A DNA stretch of 64,000 nucleotides. Source: Candidatus Peregrinibacteria bacterium GW2011_GWF2_38_29. Its GTDB lineage: Bacteria; Patescibacteriota; Gracilibacteria; UBA1369; UBA12463. Positions 49,889-58,681 of the stretch are shown piece by piece. A model generated the notes under the pieces. It had not been told where the DNA came from, searched no databases, and saw nothing but the letters and a program-made list of their open reading frames with translations. The stretch lies in contig LBUS01000002.1 in the NCBI GenBank assembly GCA_000992695.1, positions 1 through 64,000 of the forward strand. The letters run 5' to 3'. The translations under genes and the position numbers were made by a program. How positions within the stretch are numbered: the first letter of the stretch is position 1; every line of letters starts with the position of its first letter.

Positions 49889-51508
49889 ATGAATATTCTC
49901 CTCACAGTGATCGTGTTTATCGTTATTTTTTCTCTTATAGTTTTAATACATGAATTTGGTCATTTTTCCGTTGCTAAAAGAGAAGGCGTGAAAGTTGAAG
50001 AATTTGGCTTTGGCTTGCCTCCAAGAGCTTATGGCGTTAAAAGAGGGGATACAATCTATTCTTTAAACTGGTTGCCATTTGGTGGATTCGTGCGAATGTT
50101 TGGTGAAGATTCAAAAGATTCGAAGATGATGACTCATCCGGATAGTTTTATGAGCAAATCAATTGGCGCAAGATCAAGGATTATTGTTGCCGGTGTTTTG
50201 ATGAATTTTCTTCTTTCGCTTGTGCTTTTGAGCGTTGGTTTTTCAGTTGGTATAAAGCCTTTGATGGTTTCCGAGGAAGATATTTTGGCTAATATATCAA
50301 ATGGAACAATAGAGACGGCGAATGGCGTTATGATAAGAGAAGTTGCGCCAAAATCGCATGCGGAAGACCTTGGTATTAAAGCTGGCGATTCTGTTATTCA
50401 AATAGACGGTAAAGATATAACGGATTTTGATGCTTTGAAAAAAAGCGTTGCTGTTATTTCTGATAAATGGCCCATGCTTAAAGTTAGAAGAGGGGACAGC
50501 ATTATGAATATTGAGCTTCGCGGAAAGGTTGGCGTGGAAAGCGGTATTGCTTTTTACGATGCGTTTTTCTTGCCTAGAGTTATCGTGAAAGATGTTAAAA
50601 AAGATAGCGAAATTTCTCGAGCCGGACTTCGAGATAAGGATGTTATTTTATCCATGAATGGTGAACAGATTTATGACATGGGGCGCGCTCAGGCCGTTAT
50701 AAATGAGAATTCTTTAATCAAATTCATTGTTTCACGTGATTATAAGCCTTTTGAATTTATTGTTAATTTACCTCTTCAAAAAACCGTTATTGCCAGCGAT
50801 GTTTTGGCTGATGGAAGCGCCGTTAAGGCCGGATTTTTAAGAGGTGATTATATTTTGCAGGTTAATAAACAGAACGTTTTTACGCCAAAGCAGGTTATTG
50901 ATGAAGTGACGAAGTATAAAAATATTCAGACTTCATTTGTTGTTGATAGAGAAGGCAAAAGATTAACTTTGTATGCGACTCCAAATGCGGAAGGGCAGAT
51001 TGGTTTAATGCTTTCTTCCGTGTTTTCACCTGATAGTATTCAATTTGGATCTTATTTAACATCCGTACCGACTTCTTTGATTAAAATAAATGAGGTTAAA
51101 TATCCTGTTCATGAAGCGGTTTGGAAGTCCATTACGGAATCAAAAAGATTGGCTGTGTTTACAGTTGGAATGTTTGGAAGGCTTGTTGAAGATATTTTTG
51201 GTACGCTTGAAGTTCCACAAGGCGTTTCCGGACCGGTTGGGATTGCACACATGACTTATGTGTTTGTTAAAGAAGGATTTTCATCAGTCCTTAGGTTTAC
51301 GGCACTTTTATCTTTGAGCTTGGCAGTTATTAATATTTTGCCATTTCCGGGATTAGATGGAGGCAGATTGCTATTCGTTTTGATTGAAGGCGTAACAGGC
51401 AAAAGAGTGAATCAAAAAGTTGAATCATGGATACATTTGATCGGATTCTTTGCGCTACTATTCTTGATTGTAATGGTGACGTATAAGGATATTTTGTCGC
51501 TGATCTAA
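49889..51508 (+). CDS. rseP: site-2 zinc metalloprotease with PDZ domains (RseP-like)
   Basis: 539 residues. Membrane segments lie at the N-terminus (zinc motif HEFGH, about 23-27) and C-terminus (AVINILPFPGLDGGRLLFVL with the Asp ligand). Three PDZ-like domains lie between, visible as GIKAGDSVIQIDGKDITDFD, AGLRDKDVILSMNGEQIYDM and AGFLRGDYILQVNKQNVFTP; RseP normally has two. It cleaves membrane-bound anti-sigma factors or signal peptides. Two sigma/anti-sigma pairs in this window (3924 and 22675) are possible substrates, by inference. It is the end of the pyrH-frr-rseP run. Confidence 0.92.
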   Translation: MNILLTVIVFIVIFSLIVLIHEFGHFSVAKREGVKVEEFGFGLPPRAYGVKRGDTIYSLNWLPFGGFVRMFGEDSKDSKMMTHPDSFMSKSIGARSRIIVAGVLMNFLLSLVLLSVGFSVGIKPLMVSEEDILANISNGTIETANGVMIREVAPKSHAEDLGIKAGDSVIQIDGKDITDFDALKKSVAVISDKWPMLKVRRGDSIMNIELRGKVGVESGIAFYDAFFLPRVIVKDVKKDSEISRAGLRDKDVILSMNGEQIYDMGRAQAVINENSLIKFIVSRDYKPFEFIVNLPLQKTVIASDVLADGSAVKAGFLRGDYILQVNKQNVFTPKQVIDEVTKYKNIQTSFVVDREGKRLTLYATPNAEGQIGLMLSSVFSPDSIQFGSYLTSVPTSLIKINEVKYPVHEAVWKSITESKRLAVFTVGMFGRLVEDIFGTLEVPQGVSGPVGIAHMTYVFVKEGFSSVLRFTALLSLSLAVINILPFPGLDGGRLLFVLIEGVTGKRVNQKVESWIHLIGFFALLFLIVMVTYKDILSLI

Positions 51509-51948
51509 GCCAAAAGAATTATCGATGAAGCTATGCAGAAAATTATTTGTATAGCAATTCCGAAGTATTTATTTTTGGCGTGACCATGATTTTTGTTTAA
51601 TAGTGCTACTAGTTTTTTTATTTTAAGTTTTCTTATTGAAAATTCTAAAATATCAGGCGAAGATGCAAAAGTTGCTCCTAGCATTATTGGATAAAATAAA
51701 TTAGGATTTTGATAAGCTAAGGCTACGGTTAGAATTATTCCTGATATTGGCTCAATGCTTACTATTAATATTTCGCCAATATTTTTTTTCGTTATTCCAT
51801 TTTTTGAATAATCTTTTATTTTGAAGTCATAATGTGGGATCGCGTCGAGTACAAAGTGTGATAAGAACGTTATTGGTATTATTAATTCCGGTTTTTCTAC
51901 CATTTTGCCAATTACGGCCCCCGTTAACATATGGACTGTTCCAAGCAT
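51505..51948 (-). CDS. DUF457/YdjM-type membrane hydrolase-like protein
   Basis: 147 residues with about four hydrophobic segments. MLGTVHMLTGAVIGKMVEKP and LSHFVLDAIPHYD (about 29-41) match the His/Asp pattern of the YdjM/DUF457 family of membrane-bound putative metal-dependent hydrolases. ATFASSPDILEF provides a further acidic residue. Biochemical function is unknown. It is convergent with rseP (4-bp overlap). Confidence 0.7.
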   Translation of the reverse strand: MLGTVHMLTGAVIGKMVEKPELIIPITFLSHFVLDAIPHYDFKIKDYSKNGITKKNIGEILIVSIEPISGIILTVALAYQNPNLFYPIMLGATFASSPDILEFSIRKLKIKKLVALLNKNHGHAKNKYFGIAIQIIFCIASSIILLA

Positions 51949-52014
51949 CTTATTTGTTTATTTTGATGTTCGAATTATATCATAATATAGTCGTTGGTTT
52001 TAAGCGCGGTTTGT

Positions 52015-52044
52015 TTGACATATTGTATGGTTTTGTTGTATAAT
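52015..52044 (+). promoter_or_regulatory. consensus sigma70 promoter
   Basis: Perfect TTGACA and TATAAT with an 18-bp spacer, 30 nt before the ATG at 52075; the strongest promoter match in the window. It shares GTTTTGTTGTATAAT with the promoter at 44042. Confidence 0.8.
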
Positions 52045-52074
52045 ATAGTTAGTAAATCATATAATTTTAAAAAT

Positions 52075-53277
52075 ATGGCTGATACAAATTCTTTAAAGCC
52101 AAAAAATCATGACGAGGAAGAAGTCGCGAGATTGGCTCGTACTATTTCAAAATTAGTTGCAAGGGGAGAAGTTGATCCTGCTTTTTTGGATGCTACCCTT
52201 AAAAGTATAGGAAATGTTACTCATACCGCTGTTGTTCATGCTGATCCGGCTGCTTTTGAAGAGGCGATTGAGCCCGCTGTGCCGTTTGAATCTGTTGTGG
52301 GACATAGTGGTGCTACTGTTGATGATGATGCGCCGGTCGATGATGCAGCTGCTGACTCGGGTGCCGAGCCACTTATTGAGCTTGTTGTTGATGCATCAGC
52401 TGATGCTCCAATTGCTCCGCCTGATGTTGCTGAACCATCTGTCGAAGCCGTTGAAGCTCCTGAGAGTGGATTGACCGAAGTTCCTTTTGATGAGCTTTAT
52501 TACTTTTTGCTCGAGAGAGGCACAAATCTTCGAGAACAGCTTGATAGTCATGTCGATTTTATGGTTAGAATGGGTATTGTTCCTAAGAAAGATGTTAAAA
52601 AGTATCGTGCAAAATTTGACACTATCAGCGTTGATCTGCCTAAATTTAAATTTGATATACGTTTTAAAAATAGAGGCTACAGGCCGCTGTTGTTTATAGA
52701 TGATTCGACGCCGGCTGAGGCTGCCAAAAAATTTATCCAAGATATTGGTATTAGATATAATGATCGCCGTTCTCCTATTGAAGGTTTTCATAGAACTGAT
52801 CTCAATGGAGAAAAGCTTCCAGATCAAACTCCTTCCGGGAAAGCCCGTCTTATATTTGTTAAGGATTCAATCTCTTCCAGGCTTAATGATGATGGTAGTT
52901 TTGCTGATGACGTTGAAGCCTTTTTAATGCTTAAAAAAATGCGCGATGAAGGTACTACTTATATGGATCCTGCGTGTTGGTTTAGATTATTTGCTGAGTA
53001 TTTTGAAAAGGCTGTTAAGAGATGCAAGGGGACTCTTCCTGACGGTAAAGAATGGAAAGATTTATCCGTTAGTGAGAAGAGCGATATTATGCTTACTGCA
53101 AATATTGTTATGGATTTGCTTGATTCTAGGAGTGCTACTCAGTTTCCTGATTATAGAGATAAGAGCGGTGATGTGTTGGTGCTTTTTGGCAATGATCAAA
53201 TTTGTGAAGTTCATGTTGCGGGGCATGGTTTTTACACCGGAGAGAATGGCGTTGCACCTCGTAAAAGAATTGGGTAA
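52075..53277 (+). CDS. hypothetical protein with acidic low-complexity region, 400 aa
   Basis: I start at the ATG at 52075 (MADTNSLKPKNHDEEE); the upstream frame overlaps the promoter. After a helical N-terminus (about 15-45) comes a long acidic Ala/Val/Pro/Asp-rich stretch (about 55-135) that is likely disordered. A folded domain follows (about 140-395) with FDELYYFLLERGTNLREQLD, GYRPLLFIDDSTPAEAAKKF and GKARLIFVKDSISSRL. I recognise no family. It is monocistronic, upstream of dnaA by 256 bp, and strongly transcribed if the promoter is active. Confidence 0.6.
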   Translation: MADTNSLKPKNHDEEEVARLARTISKLVARGEVDPAFLDATLKSIGNVTHTAVVHADPAAFEEAIEPAVPFESVVGHSGATVDDDAPVDDAAADSGAEPLIELVVDASADAPIAPPDVAEPSVEAVEAPESGLTEVPFDELYYFLLERGTNLREQLDSHVDFMVRMGIVPKKDVKKYRAKFDTISVDLPKFKFDIRFKNRGYRPLLFIDDSTPAEAAKKFIQDIGIRYNDRRSPIEGFHRTDLNGEKLPDQTPSGKARLIFVKDSISSRLNDDGSFADDVEAFLMLKKMRDEGTTYMDPACWFRLFAEYFEKAVKRCKGTLPDGKEWKDLSVSEKSDIMLTANIVMDLLDSRSATQFPDYRDKSGDVLVLFGNDQICEVHVAGHGFYTGENGVAPRKRIG

Positions 53278-53282
53278 TTTTT

Positions 53283-53301
53283 AGTTGAAAATAATTCAAC
53301 T
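53283..53301. terminator. possible hairpin after the 400-aa gene
   Basis: AGTTGAA-AATAA-TTCAACT, a perfect 7-bp stem 5 bp after the stop, but without a T-tract. The rest of the region up to dnaA (53302-53533) is A/T-rich with one near DnaA box (TTATCCCCA on the minus strand, about 53451-53459) and a TTGACT at 53440. Confidence 0.4.
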
Positions 53302-53533
53302 TGCGCGATAAGAATTTTTGTAACTTTATCACCATTGCGGTGTTAAAAAATTTAGTTTTTGTGTTAAGAAAAAATCAACAGGTTGTGGTGAGAATCGGGT
53401 GAGGGCTCCAATGGGTAGAAAGGCTTTTATAAGGCAAAATTGACTTGAGATTGGGGATAAAAATCATTAGTATGAAATCCCACTAAATTTTTCCTGAAAT
53501 TTTTCTGAAATTTTGTTAACTTTTTATAACCCC

Positions 53534-55030
53534 ATGGAAACAATAAACGCTCAAAAAATCGCAGAACTGAAAGATCTTTGGAGACAAGTTTTGACACGTC
53601 TTCAGCCAACCATTAGCAAGAATCATTTTGTTACTTGGTTTAACAAAAGTTGTATTTTGAGCATTGAAGGATCTGTTTGTAAAATTGGTTTTCCATCGGC
53701 TTATTCCGTTGCATGGGTAAAAGATCATTATGATGTTAAAATTTTGCAGGCTGTTTCAGAAATAAAAAGCGAAGTTAAAGAAGTTTCTTATGATGTTGAT
53801 GGCGCATTGAATGATAAGGATGATATGCGATGCATCCAAGTCAAAGAGCTTTTTGCTGATGCGGAAAAGAAAGTTAGATATTTGTCCGCTTCCGGCGAGG
53901 TTGCAATTGGCGATCTCAGAAGCAAATTTTTGAATCCAAAATATTCACTGGATGCATTTGTCGTGGCAAAAGATAACACTCTTCCTTATTCGGCATGTAT
54001 GGCAATTGCCAGTGCGCCGGGAGGCATTTATAACCCTCTTTTTGTTTATGGTGGCGTTGGGCTCGGAAAAACACATTTGTTGCATGCTACGGGCCTTGAA
54101 ATTCTTAAGAATTATCCGGATAAGGTTGTTGTTTATGTTACATCAGAGCAATTTGTGAACGATATTGTTGGTGCAATCCGAAATCAAAAAATGAATCACT
54201 TGAAAGATAAATATCGAAAAGCTGATGTTTTGATCGTTGATGATGTTCAGTTTTTTGGGAAGAAAGAGGCTAGTCAGAGAGAGTTTTTTCATACAATCAA
54301 TGATTTATGTGAGAATAATAAGCAGGTTATTTTGAGCAGTGATCGTCCACCAACAGAATTGGACGATTTGGAAGATAGATTAAAGAGCAGATTTGGTATG
54401 GGCATGGTTGTTGAAATTTTGCCTCCTGACTTTGAGACAAGACTTGCGATTTTGCAGAACAGATGCGCGGAAAGCGGCATCACTGTTCCAAACGATGCGC
54501 TTGAATGTATTGCTCATTATATTGATAAAAATGTTCGTGATTTGGTTGGAGCTTTTAATCAATTTATTGGTCATGTTAAATTTAATAATTCCGTTCCAAC
54601 AGCAGAACTTGCAATGTCGATTGTTCAGAAGTTCTATGCTCGTGAAATGATGATTAAGAATGCTTATAAACCGGTTGCGCCAAATGTTTATCAAGGCGCT
54701 TCCGCAACTTCTACGGAAATTGTTACAGCGGAAAGAATTTTGGCCGTAATAAGCGAATTTTATCGTATTACAGCTGAGGAATTAACAGGCGAATCAAGAC
54801 GCAAGGAAATTCTTGTTCCACGTCAGGTTTGTATGTATTTGATGCGTGAATTTTTGAATTATTCATATGAAAGAATTGGTGCGGATTTTGGTGGTAGAAA
54901 CCATACAACCGTTATGCACGCTTGCGAAAAAATAACAGGGGAGTTGAAAGCCGATTATAGGATGATACGTGATTTGAATTCTATAAAGTCATCACTTGGG
55001 ACTTGCGGTGCGGCGGGCGTTAGAAATTAG
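53534..55030 (+). CDS. dnaA: chromosomal replication initiator DnaA
   Basis: I start at the ATG at 53534 (METINAQKIAELKDLWRQ), 498 residues. Domain I (about 1-85) has TISKNHFVTWFNKS. Domain III holds Walker A GGVGLGKTHLLHATG, Walker B VLIVDDVQFF and the sensor RDLVGAFNQF. Domain IV (about 400-495) ends with the DNA-binding helix RIGADFGGRNHTTVMHACEK. It unwinds the origin. The neighbours are unusual: no dnaN, rpmH or gyrB is adjacent, and only one weak DnaA box is seen upstream, so whether oriC is here is open. Confidence 0.97.
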   Translation: METINAQKIAELKDLWRQVLTRLQPTISKNHFVTWFNKSCILSIEGSVCKIGFPSAYSVAWVKDHYDVKILQAVSEIKSEVKEVSYDVDGALNDKDDMRCIQVKELFADAEKKVRYLSASGEVAIGDLRSKFLNPKYSLDAFVVAKDNTLPYSACMAIASAPGGIYNPLFVYGGVGLGKTHLLHATGLEILKNYPDKVVVYVTSEQFVNDIVGAIRNQKMNHLKDKYRKADVLIVDDVQFFGKKEASQREFFHTINDLCENNKQVILSSDRPPTELDDLEDRLKSRFGMGMVVEILPPDFETRLAILQNRCAESGITVPNDALECIAHYIDKNVRDLVGAFNQFIGHVKFNNSVPTAELAMSIVQKFYAREMMIKNAYKPVAPNVYQGASATSTEIVTAERILAVISEFYRITAEELTGESRRKEILVPRQVCMYLMREFLNYSYERIGADFGGRNHTTVMHACEKITGELKADYRMIRDLNSIKSSLGTCGAAGVRN

Positions 55031-55094
55031 ATTATAAATTACACTAGACAAGTTTTTAAATATAGGTTATATTAGCACCCTTAAAATTAAGTGT

Positions 55095-56249
55095 ATGTTG
55101 GAAAGGGTCGTTAATTTAAGCAGACAATATGAGGCGCCGCCCATCGATGCTTTGCTAATCGAATTAAATAGGCTTGGAGTATGTATTTCAAAGCCTAATT
55201 ATAAATTTGGTGACAGAGTGATGTTTGAGCTTAATATGAATCCATTAAGCGAATTTGATTCCGCTTTTAGCCATGAATATAAAGAAAATGATTTTTTTCT
55301 TACATTAACAATTAATCCTGATTCTCCATTTATTTTAAATACTGATTCAGGAACGTTAGAAGTTGATTCAAGAATCATTGGAAAAGTTGAAGAGCTGCAA
55401 GATTGTGGAGGCTATTTATTATATACAAGGGATCAAGGGCGAGTATTGCATCTTGATCCGAAATTAAAAAGTAACTGTAATGGCTGTGATTTTTGTCATT
55501 TTGGAGTAGCATCGGATTTAACTATCGATCTTTCGTTGAATGATCCTAAGACGTATGTGCAGTGGGCTATTTCACAATACAAAAGATTATTGAACGTTGA
55601 TGATTTTAGTGATATAGAGCAGGTGGCTGTGGTCACCGGATGTTTTAAAAGCGCCATGGAGCTATTAACTTATCTTGATATTGTAAGGCAAGAATTTAGT
55701 GGAAAAGGATTTAAAGGCGAGCTTTTTTATTTGGGTTCTGAATTACGATCTGAAGATATGTCGGATTTATGCAAATTGGCACCAATTACATATTGTCATT
55801 CGACCGAATGTTTTGCTAATAGAGAGCAGCATTTACACAGGAAAAAATCATCAGTTACGATCCCTGAAATTGTTGAAATACTTAAGCGAGCAAAAGAAAA
55901 AGGAATAAATACAACTTTTACATATGTTTTAGGTCTAGACCCCGTGAAAGATGTTATTGGCGGAATGAAGCAAATGTTGGCAGGCATAACCAGGGTTCCT
56001 GTAACTAATATTTTTCAAAGACACAGTCAAGGTCTTGAAAAGCTATGGGCTCCTGGCGCAAATGATTTGCCATACTATTTGGAGATTAGAAGGCAATTAG
56101 GAGAAATTCTTGGAAGGGAAGATCTAAAACCCGAAAGGCCGTGGGAGGATTATAGAGGCTTATGGTATACGGAATTTCAAGGCTCTACGATTATAGGAAC
56201 GAGATTACCCGGGAGAAGCAAATTTCATTATAAAGAGCAGGTGTTATAG
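55095..56249 (+). CDS. radical-SAM-like iron-sulfur protein with CX2CX2C motif
   Basis: 384 residues. About residues 128-134 read CNGCDFC, three cysteines spaced CX2CX2C rather than the radical SAM CX3CX2C. The following TIM-barrel-like part fits radical SAM proteins: VAVVTGCFKSAMELLTYLDI, PITYCHSTECFANREQHLHR and EKGINTTFTYVLGLDPVKDV (glycine/GxIxG-like strand). A 120-residue N-terminal region is unique and the C-terminus ends WEDYRGLWYTEFQG. No SPASM or TRAM domain is visible. It follows dnaA by 64 bp and overlaps mltG convergently by 6 bp. Function unknown; tRNA or cofactor modification is possible. Confidence 0.6.
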   Translation: MLERVVNLSRQYEAPPIDALLIELNRLGVCISKPNYKFGDRVMFELNMNPLSEFDSAFSHEYKENDFFLTLTINPDSPFILNTDSGTLEVDSRIIGKVEELQDCGGYLLYTRDQGRVLHLDPKLKSNCNGCDFCHFGVASDLTIDLSLNDPKTYVQWAISQYKRLLNVDDFSDIEQVAVVTGCFKSAMELLTYLDIVRQEFSGKGFKGELFYLGSELRSEDMSDLCKLAPITYCHSTECFANREQHLHRKKSSVTIPEIVEILKRAKEKGINTTFTYVLGLDPVKDVIGGMKQMLAGITRVPVTNIFQRHSQGLEKLWAPGANDLPYYLEIRRQLGEILGREDLKPERPWEDYRGLWYTEFQGSTIIGTRLPGRSKFHYKEQVL

Positions 56250-57281
56250 GTGCTTTGCTCTATTGATGTTGTGCTCTTCATTCGTCGTCGAATAAATCAT
56301 TTCGTTTGTTTTCGATGAAGTCAGATAAAACCAATATTTGGAGGATTTTGGGTATATTGAGGCTATTATTGCATTTAAGCCGGGATTGGAAATTGGGCCC
56401 GGTGGAAGCCCGCGGTTTTTGCGGACGTTATAAGGCGAATCCATTTTTAAATCTTCGCCGGAAATTGTATTTTTGCCTGTTATATAGAGAATTGCGGCGT
56501 CTGCGTCGAGCGCCCATTTGCTATCAAATCTTTTCCATAAAATACCTGAGACCATTTCAAAATCTTGTTTTCTTCCTTCTTTTTCAAGGATTGAAGCCAT
56601 TGTGATGATTTCATGAAGTGTGCGTTTTGAGGTTTTTATGTCGTTGAGCATTTTTGGTGTTAATTTATTCTTGAAATTGCCAAGCATGCGCTTGATTAGC
56701 GAATCGGATGAGAAGTTTGCCGGGTTCAAAAAGTACGTATCCGGGAAAAGATAGCCCTCGAGTGGAATGTTGAGTTTTGTGAGTGTGTTTTTGTCTAAAA
56801 AGCTGTAATCCGCATAATCTTTGAAGTTTTTTGTCGCCGTTATGAAATCGCCGGATTTTATAAGTTCCATGTCTGCGAGTTTTTTGTCGATATCGCGTAC
56901 CAAAAGGCCTTCACGAACCGTTAAAACGTATTGGCTTTTGGATGGATCTGTAATTGTATTTGCGATTTCAATTGGGGTCATTCTTGGGGATAGCGTGAAT
57001 GCGCCGGCAACGATTTTTGTGTCCTTATTTTCGGATTCCATATATTTGTAGAAATATCGTGAATTTGAGATAAGTTCTTTGTTTTCCAGATTTTTTGAAA
57101 TCGTTTTTGCGCTTTCACCAGATTTGATTACAAAAGATGTCGTTACGAGCATTAAGTTTTTATCATCTAATAGCGGTTTATTTAAGAAGCTTTTATATCC
57201 GATATTGTCAAAAATCAGCGTAAGTAAAATTATTGCGCCGAGTCCGATGACTTTTATTTTTTTATTAAGTAGAATTTTCAA
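56244..57281 (-). CDS. mltG: endolytic transglycosylase MltG
   Basis: 345 residues. An N-terminal membrane helix (about 9-27) is followed by a LysM-like region and the YceG/MltG domain. Signatures are FVIKSGESAKTISKNLENKE, LEGYLFPDTYFLN, the catalytic block TMASILEKEGRKQDFEMVSG (Glu at the core), LDADAAILYITGK and SPYNVRKNRGLPPGPISNPG. It cuts nascent glycan strands to end peptidoglycan polymers. It lies between a convergent gene and ybaB on the same strand and shows that the cell makes peptidoglycan. Confidence 0.95.
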   Translation of the reverse strand: MKILLNKKIKVIGLGAIILLTLIFDNIGYKSFLNKPLLDDKNLMLVTTSFVIKSGESAKTISKNLENKELISNSRYFYKYMESENKDTKIVAGAFTLSPRMTPIEIANTITDPSKSQYVLTVREGLLVRDIDKKLADMELIKSGDFITATKNFKDYADYSFLDKNTLTKLNIPLEGYLFPDTYFLNPANFSSDSLIKRMLGNFKNKLTPKMLNDIKTSKRTLHEIITMASILEKEGRKQDFEMVSGILWKRFDSKWALDADAAILYITGKNTISGEDLKMDSPYNVRKNRGLPPGPISNPGLNAIIASIYPKSSKYWFYLTSSKTNEMIYSTTNEEHNINRAKHL

Positions 57282-57304
57282 TTTTGCTTTGTTTAAACCC
57301 GCTT

Positions 57305-57601
57305 TTAGCCGCCGAGCCCCATTTGCCCCATGACGCCTTTCATCTCTTCAGCCGCGACTTGTTGCGCTTTTTTTGTGGCTTTATTAAGGCATTTTTGAAT
57401 TGCTCCTTCGAGTCCTTTTTTGTTTTTTGCCGCTTCTGCCATTGCTTCATCGGAAATTGTGACGGAAATGACTTCAAATTCGCCGTCCATAACAACCGTG
57501 AATCCGTCTTGGGTCGCTTCTATATGTATATTTTTAAGCTTTTTCTTGATTTCTTTTGCTTCTTTCTGGAGCTTATACATGTCTTTTACTTTATCGAACA
57601 T
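57305..57601 (-). CDS. YbaB/EbfC nucleoid-associated protein
   Basis: 98 residues, normal length. The family helices are MFDKVKDMYKLQKEAKEIKK at the start, DGEFEVISVTISDEAMAEAA in the middle and EEMKGVMGQMGL at the end. YbaB dimers bind DNA without strong sequence specificity and help organise the nucleoid; the gene often sits near recR and dnaX, which are absent here. It is 23 bp upstream of mltG on the same strand. Confidence 0.92.
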   Translation of the reverse strand: MFDKVKDMYKLQKEAKEIKKKLKNIHIEATQDGFTVVMDGEFEVISVTISDEAMAEAAKNKKGLEGAIQKCLNKATKKAQQVAAEEMKGVMGQMGLGG

Positions 57602-57686
57602 AAGTGATTTTTGTTAATGTTTTTACGCTGAAATTGTAGGTTAAGCGGGCTTCATTGTCAAAATTTTGCCAAATTTGAATTTTGCC

Positions 57687-57715
57687 TTGCGTGGCTTGCT
57701 GTTTTACGCTAGAAT
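57687..57715 (+). promoter_or_regulatory. sigma70-type promoter of rplY
   Basis: TTGCGT, 17-bp spacer and TAGAAT, 32 nt before the ATG at 57748. Confidence 0.55.
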
Positions 57716-57747
57716 CACGCTTGCTTAAAATTTATCCAGACATATAT

Positions 57748-58434
57748 ATGACTAAAGAATCTTTTTTATTGGAAGCTAAAACTCGTGAGGCAAAAACAGA
57801 ACTTTTGGCTCTAAGAGATGGTGGTAGAATCCCTGTTACTTTCTACGGTAAAGACATTCAGCCAATGGTTATCGATGTTGATTACAAAAACTTCAGAAAA
57901 GTTTTCCTTGGAGCGGGAGAAAGTATTATTATTGACGTTAATGTTGATGGTAAGCCTTTTAAGGCTCTTATCCACGACGTTCAGTTACATCCAATTACAG
58001 ATAAGATTGTTCATGCGGACTTATTGCATGTTAGCATGGATAAGCCAATTGATGCTGAAGTTCCGTTCAATGTTATTGGTGTTTCACCTGCTGTTAAGGA
58101 TTTTGGTGGAATTTTGTCGGTTCAAAAACGCTCTCTTAAAATTAGATGTTTGCCTAAGGATTTGCCTTCATTGATTACGATCGATGTTAGCAATCTTACG
58201 GCATTACATTCTTCGATACACGTTAAAGACGTTGCTCTTCCTGAAGGCGTGAAGGCTATGGACGATGAAAAAATAACGGTTGTAACCGTTGTTGCACCAA
58301 GAAAAGAAGAAGAGGAGGCCGCTCCATTGCCTACAGCCGCGGAAGTTACCGGTGCTGCTCCTGTTGCCGGATCTCCGGAAGCTATTGCTGCTGCTGAGGC
58401 CGCAAAGGGCGATGCAAAGAAGGAGAAGAAGTAA
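57748..58434 (+). CDS. rplY: 50S ribosomal protein L25 (CTC form)
   Basis: I start at the ATG at 57748 (MTKESFLLEAKTREA), 228 residues; the longer frame has no support. The L25 domain is N-terminal (about 1-92) with LRDGGRIPVTFYGKD and ALIHDVQLHPITDKIVHADL. The CTC domain follows (about 95-190) with FNVIGVSPAVKDFGGILSVQ. The C-terminal 40 residues are Ala/Pro/Glu-rich and flexible (EEEAAPLPTAAEVTGAAPVA). It binds 5S rRNA. A TTGCGT / TAGAAT promoter is 32 nt upstream. Confidence 0.95.
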   Translation: MTKESFLLEAKTREAKTELLALRDGGRIPVTFYGKDIQPMVIDVDYKNFRKVFLGAGESIIIDVNVDGKPFKALIHDVQLHPITDKIVHADLLHVSMDKPIDAEVPFNVIGVSPAVKDFGGILSVQKRSLKIRCLPKDLPSLITIDVSNLTALHSSIHVKDVALPEGVKAMDDEKITVVTVVAPRKEEEEAAPLPTAAEVTGAAPVAGSPEAIAAAEAAKGDAKKEKK

Positions 58435-58436
58435 TA

Positions 58437-58490
58437 TAGAAATGACAAAATCCAAATTGTTCCAAATGATAAATGAATGTCAGAGCTTTT
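58437..58490 (+). repeat. dispersed intergenic repeat B, copy 2
   Basis: ATAGAAATGACAAAATCCAAA directly after the rplY stop matches the copy after groEL (47043), then diverges after about 45 bp. Confidence 0.6.
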
Positions 58491-58509
58491 AATAATCAAT
58501 TATCAACAA

Positions 58510-58612
58510 GGCCGTTGCTGTAGGCAACATAGGCCCATATAAATAAAATACTGCGAAGCAGTAACCATATTGCTTGCAATAATCAAATAATTTTTAATTT
58601 TGCGTTCGCGCA
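58510..58612. repeat. run of four micro-hairpins
   Basis: Four short perfect inverted repeats follow each other: GTTGC-TGTAG-GCAAC (58514-58528, inside GGCC arms), TACTGC-GAA-GCAGTA (58549-58563), TATTGC-TT-GCAATA (58568-58581) and TGCG-TTCG-CGCA (58601-58612). None is followed by a T-tract. Confidence 0.55.
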
Positions 58613-58637
58613 GAAAATTTTGAGCTCATTTCGAAAT

Positions 58638-58680
58638 GGAATTCTATATAATGCAATAAATTAAAAATTGCATAATGTTT
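58638..58680 (+). repeat. dispersed intergenic repeat A, copy 2
   Basis: GGAATTCTATATAATGC and the rest of the 43-bp unit match 19763-19805 with four changes. The inverted repeat is here a perfect ATGCAAT ... ATTGCAT. It ends two bases before the stop of the minus-strand 109-aa gene. Confidence 0.65.
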
Positions 58681-58681
58681 T

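Noticed and set aside
53278-53533. Possible oriC upstream of dnaA
   Set aside because: Only one near DnaA box (TTATCCCCA) and no box cluster. GC skew cannot be judged by eye.
58122-58499. 125-aa minus-strand ORF over the end of rplY
   Set aside because: Antisense shadow of the Ala/Glu-rich rplY tail.
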